DNA of 64,000 nt from Zoroaster sp. YZ-2022 (lineage: Eukaryota; Echinodermata; Asteroidea; Forcipulatida; Zoroasteridae), in assembly GCA_029582265.1 (NCBI GenBank), contig CM055834.1, forward strand, positions 806,001-870,000, written 5' to 3'. A program made the translations under genes and the position numbers. The notes below the pieces were generated by a model, which was given only the letters and a program-made list of their open reading frames with translations, ran no database searches and was not told the DNA's origin. Positions 45,901 through 59,580 of this stretch are shown here, piece by piece. Every line of letters starts with the position of its first letter. The first letter of the stretch is position 1.

Positions 45901-48900
45901 TTCACAAAATAATTGTAGAAAGCTTGGTTTAACAGTAAAGATGTGCCCAAATAAATTTATGATGGCACCCACAATAAATTCATTTTTTGGACATTTTACT
46001 GTAAAAACCAAGCTTCTCATGGTTATTTTGAGGAATTACGTGTCATTTTGAGGCATTTTCTGTCCTTTCTCCAATTAAAATAGAATTGTTCTGATGAAAA
46101 AGAAAATTTCAGAAAATTGTTGGAAAAAGATATTGAAAAAACACATGCGATACATTTTTCAGTCAATTATTTTGTGAGATATCTGAATTTAAATTTTCTT
46201 TTCCAAAGAAGAAACAGGCCTGTGATTTCTCAGGATTTTTTTCCTGATTTCAGGTTTTCATACAAATTGCCTGAAAATGAAGAAAGGGAAAGAAAGAAGT
46301 AGCCTGTATTGTGTCCAAACCTCTAGTTTCTTGTTTATTGGGATGTGGAGAGTCTGTAAATCCTTCAAAAATAAACATCCAGGAGGTTTAGTGGGCTTTG
46401 TCCTCCAGACCAAAGGGAGACCTAGGCTCGCTACCCATTTTCAAGGATGTTTTACTTTTGCCAAATCACACCCATAAGAAAAGGAGTGTATATCGGCCAA
46501 TTAAAAATGAAAAACAGAACATGCAAATTTAAATCTTCCCAACCGTTCTTCTGATTCAGGTCAGGGTGAGACGTACGTCCGTCTTGCCAAATCCTCTTTG
46601 CAGCAGTACTTCAATGGGAGAGCTGTGGACTACGTCAAGTTAGCCATCCCAGTCCTGGCAAGGTGATGCTATAGCCCTTTATAACCCTCCTACGCTCAGT
46701 CCATTTTCCTCGTGGGTTGACAGACATAAGATTTAAAGGCACCTGGCACTGGTATTTTGTCCAAATGTAGCTTTTGTCATAAATATATACATTTTTATGA
46801 GTGGAATGTGAATAAACAAGTAACTAAGGTTACAGAAATAGTGGTTTTATTGTATTTACGACTTTAGAATAGGCCACCCCTTTACATTGACACATGGTGG
46901 CGCTGTTCGTGACGTCATTCGAGGCGGGGATATTTGAAGAGAAAATGTGTAGTCTGGCCCCATACATTACGTCTGGGTACCTGATCGGTACGATGCGTCA
47001 CCGAATCCGAGTAACCGAATCCGAGAGTACGACAATGAGAAACCTCAATCAAGCCTCAAACCATTTCCATATTTTAAATGAATAAAAAAGCAATATGAAG
47101 AATTATATATATGACTACTGTACTACTACTAGTCATGCTAGTGCAAAGAAAGCGAATCAATTCAGTCCGGGAAAACTCCAAATACGGCAACGTTGCTATA
47201 TACATTCTCTATGCTATATACGGCAACCTTGAGTTGCTGAATACGGCAACGTTTCATTATACGGCAACGTTAAGGTTGCCGTATACGGCAACTCTTTCAT
47301 TCAAACGCAAAAAGGGAAACGAAATATGCAAAATTGGAATAGTGAAAACCATAAAAATATGTTCTTTGGTTCCTTACCCAAATTCCTATCTGCGCACATC
47401 AAAAAGTTATCTGTGCATTTTCTTGCAAATGACCGTTTAAAACCAACACTCTAGCCCATCCGACGATTAACGCGACTCCATTTTTGACGTGCAAGAATAC
47501 ATCCTCAATCAAGATTATTATTTTACGCATGGTTCATGAAACAAAACTTTAAACATGGTTGTTCTCAAAAATATAATAATTAAATTAAACAAATAACATT
47601 ATTTATGTTAATATGAGTAAACACCTATTTTATTGGAAATTATCAACGTCTTTCTTCAAGGAAAAGCTCTGGGCGGAAACTAAAATCGACAACATTTATA
47701 CAAACAAACTCAATTATTGGATAAAAATAGAAGTAAAAGACATATTTTGCATTTATACATTGTGATTAAAGCCAGCACCTTTTGACAATGATAAATAGCC
47801 TTGAAGCTGACGTTGAAAGTGAGAAAGCGACAACGTAAAACAAGGCCCAAGGGAAGCATGCAAGTTTCACGATATAGGTGCAGCAATGCCGCTAGTGCTA
47901 AAACTGCATAGCGTCACTGCATAGCGCTGAAAACGACGTCGGACAGGACCACTTTGCCCTCGTTATCCTGACTTTCGCTGCCCATAACCGCCTATATTTG
48001 GGATCAGCTGGAAACAGATGCAGGCTGACCCCATCTTTAGTTGTTTTGTTGCATGCAGCAGCAATACACCTGGTCGGCATTGCTGGGAAAATGCCGGAAA
48101 AATGCCTTTTTTTATAACAAACCAAACCACACGTGTGTAAACACAGGCAATTCTCGAGGGCGTCGAGGGGGGTCGATGTTCCAACAGCGGCGAATCCTTC
48201 CTCAAATGACGTCACAAAAAGGGATGGGCGGAGTCACCCTTCAAACAACTTCATATTGTTTTTAAACATATAAATCCTGACAAATAATCACTCAAACAAT
48301 TTGTTTATTGTTAATACACATATACTTTATTGTTTAAATCAATAAAAAACCTATTGCCAGGTGCCTTTAAGGCTTTGCGGTAACACCAACCTGGGTTGAC
48401 AGTCCCGCCAAAACCCTATGGGCAATTCCTTGGTTACTAGCGTTACATTTTTGAGATTTTTGTCCCACTCTCAATGCCATAATATATATTTCACTCATCA
48501 GTTCTTTCACAGTAGTGCCCCTATGCACTCGGTGTTTTGAGAACCAAAATGTGGTCTATTTTCCTAAAATACAATGTAACTATGGTTTAAATTATTGGTA
48601 ATCTCAAAAAACAGAAAACTTACCTGGTGTAAATTTCATGATGATGATATAATTATCAAACATCCCTATCGTTTTAGTAAAAAAAAAAAGGTGAAATAAT
48701 TTCCAATATGAATTTCTGTCATCCGAAGACAGTAATTCCGTGTTGGAATAAATTCAAGCAATCTGAATGCATTTTTAACTATTTCCTCCTTAACAACACA
48801 ATGAAATATTGTTGAAACTTTCACAGGTTGATTTTTATACATATATCTTGATTCATATAAAGTATGGGTGGGTAATTCCATGGTTTACTCACGTTACATT

Positions 48901-51900
48901 TTTTGGGTCCACTCTCAATGCCATAATATATATACTACTCAAAACAATTTAGGGAACACCGGAATAATCTCAGTTAAAGCAAGGTCATTTATTTCAGATA
49001 AACACAATGTTTCACAGAATTGATGAGAAACAACTGCACAATGAAACAGATGATAAAGGATGCATGTAGTGATTACACATTTCATGACATGACTACTGAA
49101 AGAGAGAGGGGGTTGCAAATAAAAATCCCGGTTCATGGAACATTTCAAACCTATTTGATGATAAAAAAATCCGGTGTTCCCTGAATTGTTTTGAGTAGTA
49201 TATATAAGGAAGGAAATAATGGCATTAAGAGTGGGCCCAATACCTCAAAAATGTAACGCGAGTATTCATGGAACTGCCCGGATGCAGTGACAGACATTTT
49301 ACCAAAACTATATAGTTAAAAAACTGGCTTTTCAGTTCCTGCTCTTCATGGTTGATATTCTGTTTATGATATTCTATCACTTTGCAGAGCTGCGTCGCTG
49401 AGACCTGATCTGAGTTGTGTCTGGAAGCTGTTGGGCGACACATGCACACTGCTTCATCCCCTCAGTGACTCGCTTATCAGGTATGGTGACCTCTTCATGA
49501 TTTCCTTTATGTCATACGATCAGGGGCCAACGGGAGACCTTAATAGAGATACCAGGTGGCAGCAGAATTATCATTCCTTTCATTGCACTGTCCATGTAAT
49601 AGAACTGGTGGAGGGGACGTTATCACCCAGGGTACTGGAGTGCCATGGTCGAGTGGTCTAGTGCATCGGATTTGTGTTCTGATGGCTGAGTCGTCAGAAT
49701 GTGGGTTCGAATCCCAGCCGCGACCGAGGTGCTTGTGTCCTTGAGCAAGACACTTTACCACAATTGCTTCTCTCCACCCAGGGGTAAATGGGTACCTGTG
49801 AGGGCAGAGTTGGTTGTTGTGTTTGATTAGCCCTATATGCGCTGTAATGGCAGCAATTAAGCTGTATACTCCCCAGGGAGCTGAGATGGTTTCAGGAATG
49901 ATTTATGAGCCTGATGAGCAGGGGTAATAATGTAATGCGCCTTGAGCACCAGTTTGGTGGATACGTGTGCCATATAAGTCCACATTATTATTATTATTAT
50001 TATTATTACTACTAGCTCCCTAATGGTACCCAGGTAATCGTAAAAGTACACAAACCTGCATAGGATTGAGATTGCCTGGGTACCATTGGGGAATACCCCC
50101 CTTCTGCTGTAATCATACATGATTTTTTTTTTTTCCAGAAGGTGAAGATCTCCCATGGAAAACCTCTGACATTGTCGGTAGTCAATTTATAATGGACAGT
50201 TAAAGTCATATACAATGCCAATGTGCTACACATATAATGTACTACACACATAATGTCCGGTCATTGTTTTATTAATGTTATTTATTGCTTGATGATAACA
50301 ATATATAAGTTAAAGATGTTTTTCCCATGATTTTCTCTATTTTAACAGCAATTTAATGAAATTTTCTTTTTCATCGGAACATTGCTATTTTACTTTAGAA
50401 AGGGGAAAAAATCACGAAATAACCATGAGAAGCATGGATTTAGAGTGAATATGCACCGAAATGTGTATTTTTTTTATGGATCCTATTAGCAGTTCATGTT
50501 GATACCTTTTTACTGTTAAACCAAGCTTCTGAAAACTATTCTGTGAAATATCTCATTTCAAAGTACTTTTTGTCCTTTTTTTAAAAGGAAATTATTAATG
50601 TTCCAATGAAAACAAAAATTATTAAGAATTGTCAGTAAAACATGAGTGATATACGTCTTTAACTATACTGAACAGCAAAAGAAACGTAAGTCCGAGATCT
50701 TGTCAAGTTTTCAAACAGAAGACGAACCATTTTGATTCTAATCACTCATTTAATGAAAAATGCTTTCAATTTGTGAGCTGAAAGTGACTGTTGAATGTGA
50801 AAATCTTGCAATGCAATTTCAACAGTCACTTTCAGCTCACAAATTGAAAGCATTTTTCATTAAATGAGTGATTAGAATCAAAATGGTTTGTCTTCTGTTT
50901 GAAAACTTGACAAGACCTCTGACTTGCGTTTCATTTGCTGTCCTCGGACTTGCGTTTCTTTTGCTGTTCAGTATATTATTATCAAGTTACTAATCTTGCC
51001 AATTTGAGAAGACAGATATCCTATGGATTCTTAATTCATTACAGTGTATCTGTACCCATTAATCTGATGGTGGACCATTCATTACATGGAAAGACTACTC
51101 AAAGCAAACAACAGTTGCTTGCAATTGGAGCCAGGTAAGACCCTAAGTAGAAGTAAGTTTTGCGGTAGCACCATGTAACAATCCCTTAAAAGATGTAATA
51201 AGGGTTGGTTCTGAGAAGAACCGGTGGTGAGATTACTGAACCTTTTTTCAATCAGTATATATACTCAAATCGTCTTCAGCAGACGATCAGAGTACACTGT
51301 ATCAAAACGTCAAAAAAGAAAAGAAAAACAAATAGCTCATAACTAGTTCTTCTCAGAACCAGCGTCTTACTGCATCTCTTAAAAGATTGTTACATGGTGC
51401 TTCCACAGACCTTACTTCCACCATGCAAAGCTTCAAATCCTACTAAGAAGTGTTATATTTTCAGCTTATTTCTTTGTAAAACTTGTAGCTTTGCATGGTG
51501 AAGAGGATAAGTAAGACTAATTGCGGTGACACCATGTGAAATTCTCCATTGAGTAGTAATTAGTTCTGAAAAGAACTGGAGGTTACAACTCGACGTTTCG
51601 ATCAGTATGCTCTGATCGTCCTCAGGTTTCTCCTGAGGATGATCAGAGCATACTTTTCAGGATTAATTATTTCTTTGTGTTGTACAAGAAAACAGGAACA
51701 ATGCATTCAGATTGTATGTAATCATACCAACACGGAATTGCTGTCTTCAGATGACAGAAACTTTGGCACCCGAGTCAGAAATATATACTGAACAGCAAAA
51801 GAAACGCAAGTCCGAGGACAGCAAAAGAAACGCAAGTCCGAGGTCTTGTCAAGTTTTCAAACAGAAGACAAACCATTTTGATTCTAATCACTCATTTAAT

Positions 51901-54900
51901 GAAAAATGCTTTCACTTTGTGAGCTGAAAGTGACTGTTGAAATTGCATTGCAAGATTTTCACATTCAACAGTCACTTTCAGCTCACAAATTGAAAGTATT
52001 TTTCATTAAATGAGTGATTAGAATCAAAGTGGTTTGTCTTCTGTTTGAAAACTTGACAAGACCTCGGACTTGCGTTTCTTTTGCTGTCCTCGGACTTGCG
52101 TTTCTTTTGCTGTTCAGTATATTTCAAGGGATGTTTTATACCATGAATCAACTTTGCACCAAGTAAGTTTTATGTAAAACTGTGATCATTTATGCTTTTC
52201 GAGATTAAAAACAATAGTGTAAAGTGGCTTTAAAGATGGGTTTTCCCAGCAATTTCCAGCAATCTTTGGAACATTGATCATTTATATTTCGAAAGAAAAA
52301 CAAACACTTTGAAATGAGATATTTCACAAATTAGCTGTAACAAAATATTGGTTTAACAGTAAAAAAAAAAAAAAAAAAAGTGTAAATTTATGACGGTACC
52401 CACCATAACTTAATGTTGGTACATGCTGTAAAACCATGCTTCATACAATTACGTTGAGAAATTTGTCATTTTAAAGCATTTGTTTTCCCTTCCTCAGGTA
52501 AAATTGCAATGTTCCAATGAAAACCACTCTTGAAAAACCTGTAAACCACGGGTGATACACCTTTTAGCTCATACCAAAAGTGTAGTCCACCTTTGATAAA
52601 GGGTCTAAGTACCAAAACACAACCAATGTATTTTACCTTTCAGATGTTACGGTAGAGCCTTGCGTCTGCAGAGTGGTTGTTCCAGCCTGTGGCAAGACCT
52701 TGGCATGAACTATTACTATCAATCCCTCAACAGTACAGCCGGCTCCATACAACTAGCTGACAAGGCACTACAGGTGTGAATACTCTTTGGTGGCCAGCAA
52801 TCGCACAGCAATCGCACAGCAATCGCACAGCAATCGCACAGCAATCGCACAGCCAGTCATTTTTTAGTGAGGGGCCTTGTGACAGGGATTTCAGGGGTGG
52901 CACTCTAGTTGAACTGTAATAGAAGACAGTGTGTTTTCTTAGAAATTAGAAAACACCCGATAAGGGGTTACTATACCTGATAAGGGCCTTATGCAGTTAT
53001 GGTAACCCCTTATCAGGTATGGTAACCCCTTATCAGGTATGGTAACCCCTTATCAGGTATGGTAACCCCTTATCAGGTACGGTAACCCCTTATCAGGTAC
53101 GGTAACCCCTTATCAGGTATGGTAACCCCTTATCAGGTACGGTAACCCCTTATCAGGTACGGTAACCCCTTATCAGGTACGGTAACCCCTTATCAGGTAC
53201 GGTAACCCCTTGTCAGGTACGGTAACCCCTTGTCAGGTACGGTAACCCCTTGTCAGGTACGTTAAACCCTTGTCAGGTACGTTAAACCCTTGTCAGGTAC
53301 GGTAAACCCTTGTCAGGTACGTTAAACCCTTGTCAGGTACGTTAAACCCTTGTCAGGTACGTTAAACCCTTGTCAGGTCTGGTAAACCCTTGTCAGGTCT
53401 GGTAAACCCTTGTCAGGTCTGGTAAACCCTTGTCAGGTCTGGTAAACCCTTGTCAGGTCTGGTAAACCCTTGTCAGGTCTGGTAAACCCTTGTCAGGTCT
53501 GGTAAACCCTTGTCAGGTCTGGTAAACCCTTGTCAGGTCTGGTAAACCCTTGTCAGGTCTGGTAAACCCTTGTCAGGTCTGGTAAACCCTTGTCAGGTCT
53601 GGTAAACCCTTGTCAGGTCTGGTAAACCCTTATCAGGTATGTTAAACCCTTATCAGGTATAGTAACCCCTTATCGGGCTCCTGATAAGGTGTTACCATAC
53701 CTGCATAAGGGGTTACCGTGCCTGATAAGGGGTTACCGTACCTGCATAAGGTGTTTCCATACCTGATATTAAACAACACTGTGAGAATTTGAGTTGGATC
53801 ACCTTACATGGTAAGGATAGCACTGTTAAATGCAGATGAGTCATTGTATTTGTCGATGTGTTTCTTTTTTTCTCTAGTGCTTGAAGAAGGCCCTTGTTGT
53901 GGATAGCACAAACCATGGTCACTGGTACGCACTGGGTGTAATAGCAGCCAGCAAAGGTACATTGACTCTTTGATTTAATTTAAGCCTGTTCTCATGCTTG
54001 GGTCATCTAAACCCTTAACCTTCCTTTCTCCCCTCTTCCCATCCATCTCTTGCTTATCCTCACCTGACACAATTCAGTGAGCAATGAGCACACACACTAC
54101 ACACACACACACACTCACTCTCCTGTGTCCAGCATCCAATTTCTGGATCCTCCTACTCCCAGCCACTTTAATAAGCAATTCATCCAGCCTCGGAGACCAG
54201 CATTCTCCGGAAGACGATCGTCATGGCGAGTTGTCAAACCACAGGTTCTTCTCACAACCAACACACTGTCACAACTAGGCTCATTAGAGATATTACACGG
54301 TGCCACCACAAACTTCCTCTTACTGTTCTTTCACCATGCAAAGCTTTAAATCCTACTTAACTGAACTGTTGCCATGGTCATTTATTTGTTATCAAGCCTG
54401 ACAGTACATAGGGCCTCAGTAAATGTTTGGCCTTTGAAAGCAGGGGCCTGGGCCCTCACTGGCCATTTGGATAAACACGACTCTGAAATTATAACAAATA
54501 AGAAACTTTGAGATTACCACAGTGGCAATTTTTTTTTTTACAAATATTGAAAACTTTTATGAATTTTGTTTCAGATGTAGATGATCCTGGTCTGGCTCAG
54601 CATGCGTTCATCAAGTCTATTCAAGTTGAACCCAATGTAAGATATGAAGGGAGTGCCCCTCATTTTTATTTTGTTATTTTTTATTTTTTATAAACATCAG
54701 ACACTTTGCTTACTTCTTATGTTGAATTTCATTGGAGTTTTCACCTTGTTTAACCCTAACAATGCTGAAGGTTCTTGCTGATGGATCTTGTTGCACTCGG
54801 CAGGCTTCACATTTGGACTGCTGATGGATGTTGTTGCATTGAGCAGGGTGTCTGGCTGGTTTATAGTGAAAGGGTGTAAAGTAAAAAATGAGTGATACGT

Positions 54901-57900
54901 GATTTTCCAATTAAAATCAACATGGTTATTACAACTTGCTTTCTATGTGTCCATTCTAAGGCCCCCAAAAAAGTCTCTTATTTCTGGTCATAGGTCGGCT
55001 TCAAAATCACTTTTTTGTTGTTGTTTTTTGGTAATCTATTTTTTTTTTTTGCTAACCAGTGAAAAATAAAAAGTATACGCGGTTATTGGAACCAGACCAA
55101 ATTTCCCATACACAAAGTATGGTGGCTAAGAGAGGCTGCACAAATCGGGCAAACGTTCAGACACCTATGTGAAAAAGTTGTTTAAAACACAGCACGTCAG
55201 AATTCCAATCGAAACAGCAATTTTGACTGCAATCGTTTCATAGCAAATAAAAAGAAAACTAAAAATGCTGATGCGCGGATCTGAGGCAAAACGTGCGTCC
55301 GTGCGTGTTTTTTTTCTTTTCTTTTTTTGCCTTAACCCCTAACCTTCCCAAATCCTCCAAAATCCTCTTTGCTAAAGTGAAGGATTTTGAAGGATTTTGA
55401 AGGATTGAGGTATTGAGGTTACATGCTCTTTGCTAAAGTGAAGGATTTTGAAGGATTGAGGTTACATGTACATGTACATGCTACATGCTCTTTGCTAAAG
55501 TGAAAGATTTTGGAGGATTGAGGTTATTAGGCACACTTGCCTTTCCATGGTACATGTACATCCATGTTTGTTGTAGTGATTGCAAGGTCAGTGCTTGGGT
55601 CAGTGAACACTGTTTATTGCTCCATGCATGCAGGGAGGGGTCCCTGGCCATGTACATGTATCACAGATTAGAAACACATGTGTGCATACATGTCATGTGC
55701 TTGCTTTACTACTGAAGGATTTTGGAGGATTCAGGTTATGTGTAAGCAAATGGGCCTCGGGAGTTAGGAAGGATTCAGGTTATGTGTAAGCAAATGGGCC
55801 TAGGGAGTTAGGAAGGATTCAGGTTATGTGTAAGCAAATGGGCCTAGGGAGTTAGGGTTAAGGAAGAATTTTTGAAAGATTTTCTCAAGAAAATTTTTAA
55901 AGGAAATTCAATTTGTGCAGGATTCTCTTGAGCATCCTAAAGTAGTTTTCTTTGTGGGAAAAAAATGTACGATATTGAACACTCTACCAATGAGAAATCT
56001 TAATAATGATGATAATAAGTAGTTAAACGGACTGCATCGTCATGATTAGAGCACACTTTCAACAGGGCATAGAATTGGTGTCCTATTTTCAGATGAACAA
56101 AGTAACTGCAAATTACTGGCTCATTTATGTAGCAGCAATGGTAATATGACCTTATCATGTGAAGTATTTTTTTTCAGTCACTGAGTTAATCTAAAACTAG
56201 CACTCTGATTCCATGCCCTGTTGATCATGACAGTATTGTCACTTTAACTCATCAAATAATTTCTTGATATGTATGAATTAGAACGTTGTGGCCTGGACCA
56301 ACCTTGGAGCGCTGTATCTCACCCAGGGTAATGTGAAGTTAGCTCATCAGGCCTTCAAGATATCGCAGTCCTTGGAACCTAGTTATGTCCAATGCTGGAT
56401 CGGACAAGTAAGTATATATGTCTAGATTTTAACAAGTTGGAGATAAACAAATAGTTATAAATTGGGGGAAAAAATTTTGATTTCTTGTGACAGATTTTCA
56501 TAACTTAACTAGAAAAAAGTCATTTCAGTTATAAAAGGTCCTTAGTGCATTTTGGGCGGCTTAGTTCCAATAGTCCCAATAGTCCCAATATGCCATAAAG
56601 CTATGACATTAAGGCTCTTTTTTTAAACTTGGCTGAAAAATGCCAATTTCACAAACCTGCTAAGCGGAAAAAAGTTGCTTTGTATACTTCTCTGTTTAAT
56701 TGTCTTACAATTGAGCTTACAAAATATTGTCATTGGACACAATAGGTCCCGCCCCATTACGTATTGACCAATCACAGCAGCGATTACCAAAAGTCTGATT
56801 TGTTAAAATGGCTTTATTGCGTTGATGACAAACGTAAACAAGTCGCCATTATGTACACCTAGGTACGGGATGTATGTGCAGGCATGTCGCACTTCAACGG
56901 CTTGATGATCACGGGGCGAAGCTCACATGTTGTACCCATGTGTGCCGTTGCTAGGCAGTTACTATGGTGGGTGGGGCTTAATGGATCTGCCCCTAAAATT
57001 TATGCCGGTTACTTGTGTAGTGCCAACTATGTGCATTGAAGTGTCTTTGATTGATGAGGTTACTTATGCATGTCATCATAATAAAATCCCTGTTTGAAAA
57101 GTAATTTCATTGATTTTCCTTGTGAAGGCCCTGGTTGCGGAGACCTTTGTCAGGGAGGAGGCCATGGATTTATTCCGTCATACGACTGAGCTGTCAACTC
57201 ACGTAAGTAATAGAGTGGAGTGGCTAGATGGAATCCTTGTACATTGTTTTGTTCAGTTTATTTCAGACATGAAACAATCTCATCTACATGTATGCATTCC
57301 AATTCCAGAAAGAAAGTACGAAAATGTCAGGAAGTTAGGTCGGTGTTGAATAGGGTAATCATTGGATATTTTATCAACTGTCATACATTACACTATTTTT
57401 ACACTTTGCTTTTGAGAAAGAACCTGCTTGGTTCGTAACGTAAGGCTAATAACCATTATATTGCATTTATACTACACAACCTTTAGGTTGGTAAGCAGTT
57501 TGCAACAAATTTTACAGTTTTCACTGCAGCAAATTAATTACAAGTGCATTTCCTCAAATGTTATTTTTACCATGCTTCGGGATCGTAAATAGTTAATGCA
57601 TAAGACATAAAACACAATAAAGGGGGCCACTTTGCATCCGTCACGTTAGCAGTTTTTTCAATGGTTGTTATTTATTTTTAAGTACCTGAAACCGACCAAA
57701 AAGTGTTTCAACATGTGAATGGACATGCAGGCTTATACTAGAACTAATTTGAGTTGATTTATTTTATTTTTTTATTTTTTTATTTATTTTTTTACCCTCA
57801 AATTTCCATAAAAATTGGACGGAAAAAGTTACCTCACTTTTCCATCCATTTATTGATAGAAATTTTAGGGTAATTAAAAAATTAATAGTAATAATCAACT

Positions 57901-59533
57901 AAAATTATCTTCAGGATAAGCATGCATGTCTATTCAAATGTTGAAATTCTTTTTGGGTGGTTTCAGATATTAATTAGAAAAACCATTAGAAAAACTGCTA
58001 ACGTGACGGTAGGAAAGTGGCCCCCTTTATTGTGTTTTATGTCATAAGTGAAATGGAAAGTCACAGATTTCGGTTTTTTTTCCCCTACATGTATGACAGA
58101 GCGAGGGCTCTATTGGCTATGCGCATTGGGTCTGTCAAACCCTTCTTGATTCCTCTCTGGATAAGACGTCACAGTTGTATCGTTATAACATAGTCCAGAT
58201 GAATGCTGTTTCCCTAGCAATAGTAGGCCTTGATAAAGTAACAGGTGAGTATGTAGACGATGTGACCAATGATAAGTTTACAAAAGAGCGTCAAAGGTCA
58301 AACTGCGCCGGGCACAAAATGTACACTGGTCTTTGACAAGAAACCATACAATCTGATATTTTGAAATGTCAGCAGAACTATTCTTAATTTGATTTATTTT
58401 TAATAAGGCATTACATCTCAAATCTTCTTCATCTGAAAAAAAAAAATCAATCTTGATGTTATGTGGAGAAGTACAAAATTTGTAAACTCAGCAGGAAATT
58501 ACCCATGTCACGCAAACTGTAAACAAGTCACTCTCTATATGGAAATATTTTTCTCTAAAAATGTTTCAGATTCATATCCAAATGCATTTTTGTCTTTTAT
58601 ATCTTAATGATCAAAACATTGTTGAAGGTGAACAAAGAAAAATTTACTAGAGCAGGATTTGAACCTGCGACCTCCGGGTTAATGTGCCAGTGCTCTACCA
58701 ACTGAGCCATCTAGCAATATCTTTGTTCGGGTGGGCGTCAGTCAGAATTTATTGAACCAAAGCATGCTGTATAGCCAGGGATCACACCCCATGTTACGAT
58801 ACAACATGGGAAGCGACAGTCTGGGGGTCACTAGAAAATACAACTTCATTGTAATAAACTGATTTGCAAGAATCATAATTTTAATCAACAAATGACTGCT
58901 TCGTTTCTAGATTGAGTGGTAACAATTTATATTTTTATTTCTCATTTAAAAACAAAATTCATTATCCAAAGTATGTGTCTTCTCCCCAGCCCAATTGTTT
59001 CGTCATCTTTTGTTATTAGTTAATATCGGAAATATGTTTAACTGCTTTTCAAGAATTGTACTTTTAATAAATTAATTATTGCTTCGAGAGGTAAGATGTC
59101 TGCACTAGTAAGCAGGAGGTTGTAGGTTCGAATCCTATCCAAGTCACCTGTGGATTTGTTTTTTCAACAAACACTCGGAAAGCACTGAGTATACAGTGCT
59201 TCATACATGTACGTCCGTGTCAAGGAAAAAAATCAAATAAACAAATGCAGTGCTATGGTCGAGCGGTTTAGTGCATCGGATTTGTGTTCTGATGGCTGAG
59301 TTGTCATGAGGGTACTTGTGTCCTTGAGCAAGACACTTTACCATAATTGCAGAGTTGGTTGTTGTGTTTGATTAGCCCTATATGCGCTGTAATGGCAGCA
59401 ATTGAGCTGTATACTCCCCCAGGGAGCTGAGATGGTTTCAGGAATGATTTATGAGCCTGATGAGCAGGGGTAATAATATAATGCGCCTTGAGCACCAGTT
59501 CGGTGGATATGTGCTCTATATAAGTCCACATTA

Positions 59534-59580
<47 letters not shown>

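Larger units (their letters stand above)
46733..48370. mobile_element. Kolobok-like element with THAP domain
   Basis: TTAA flanks both ends and the termini are AGGCACCTGGCACTGGTATT and the complement of CTATTGCCAGGTGCCT, sharing 12 bp. Inside, on the minus strand, is a THAP zinc-finger coding segment. TTAA targets plus a THAP domain are the hallmark of Kolobok transposons. No catalytic transposase core is seen in the 1.64 kb, so it is a deletion derivative. Confidence 0.75.

Noticed and set aside
47338..47440. Host gene inside the Kolobok-like element (109-residue frame 47111-47440)
   Set aside because: Low-complexity, no motif, and wholly within the TTAA-flanked element.
49540..49761. Minus-strand frame [20 protein letters not shown] as a peptide
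   Set aside because: It is the antisense translation of the tRNA-like head of the SINE at 49641-50010.
52960..53690. CRISPR or telomere-like array
   Set aside because: There are no unique spacers, and the unit GGTAACCCCTTATCAGGTAC does not fit a telomere. It is a minisatellite.
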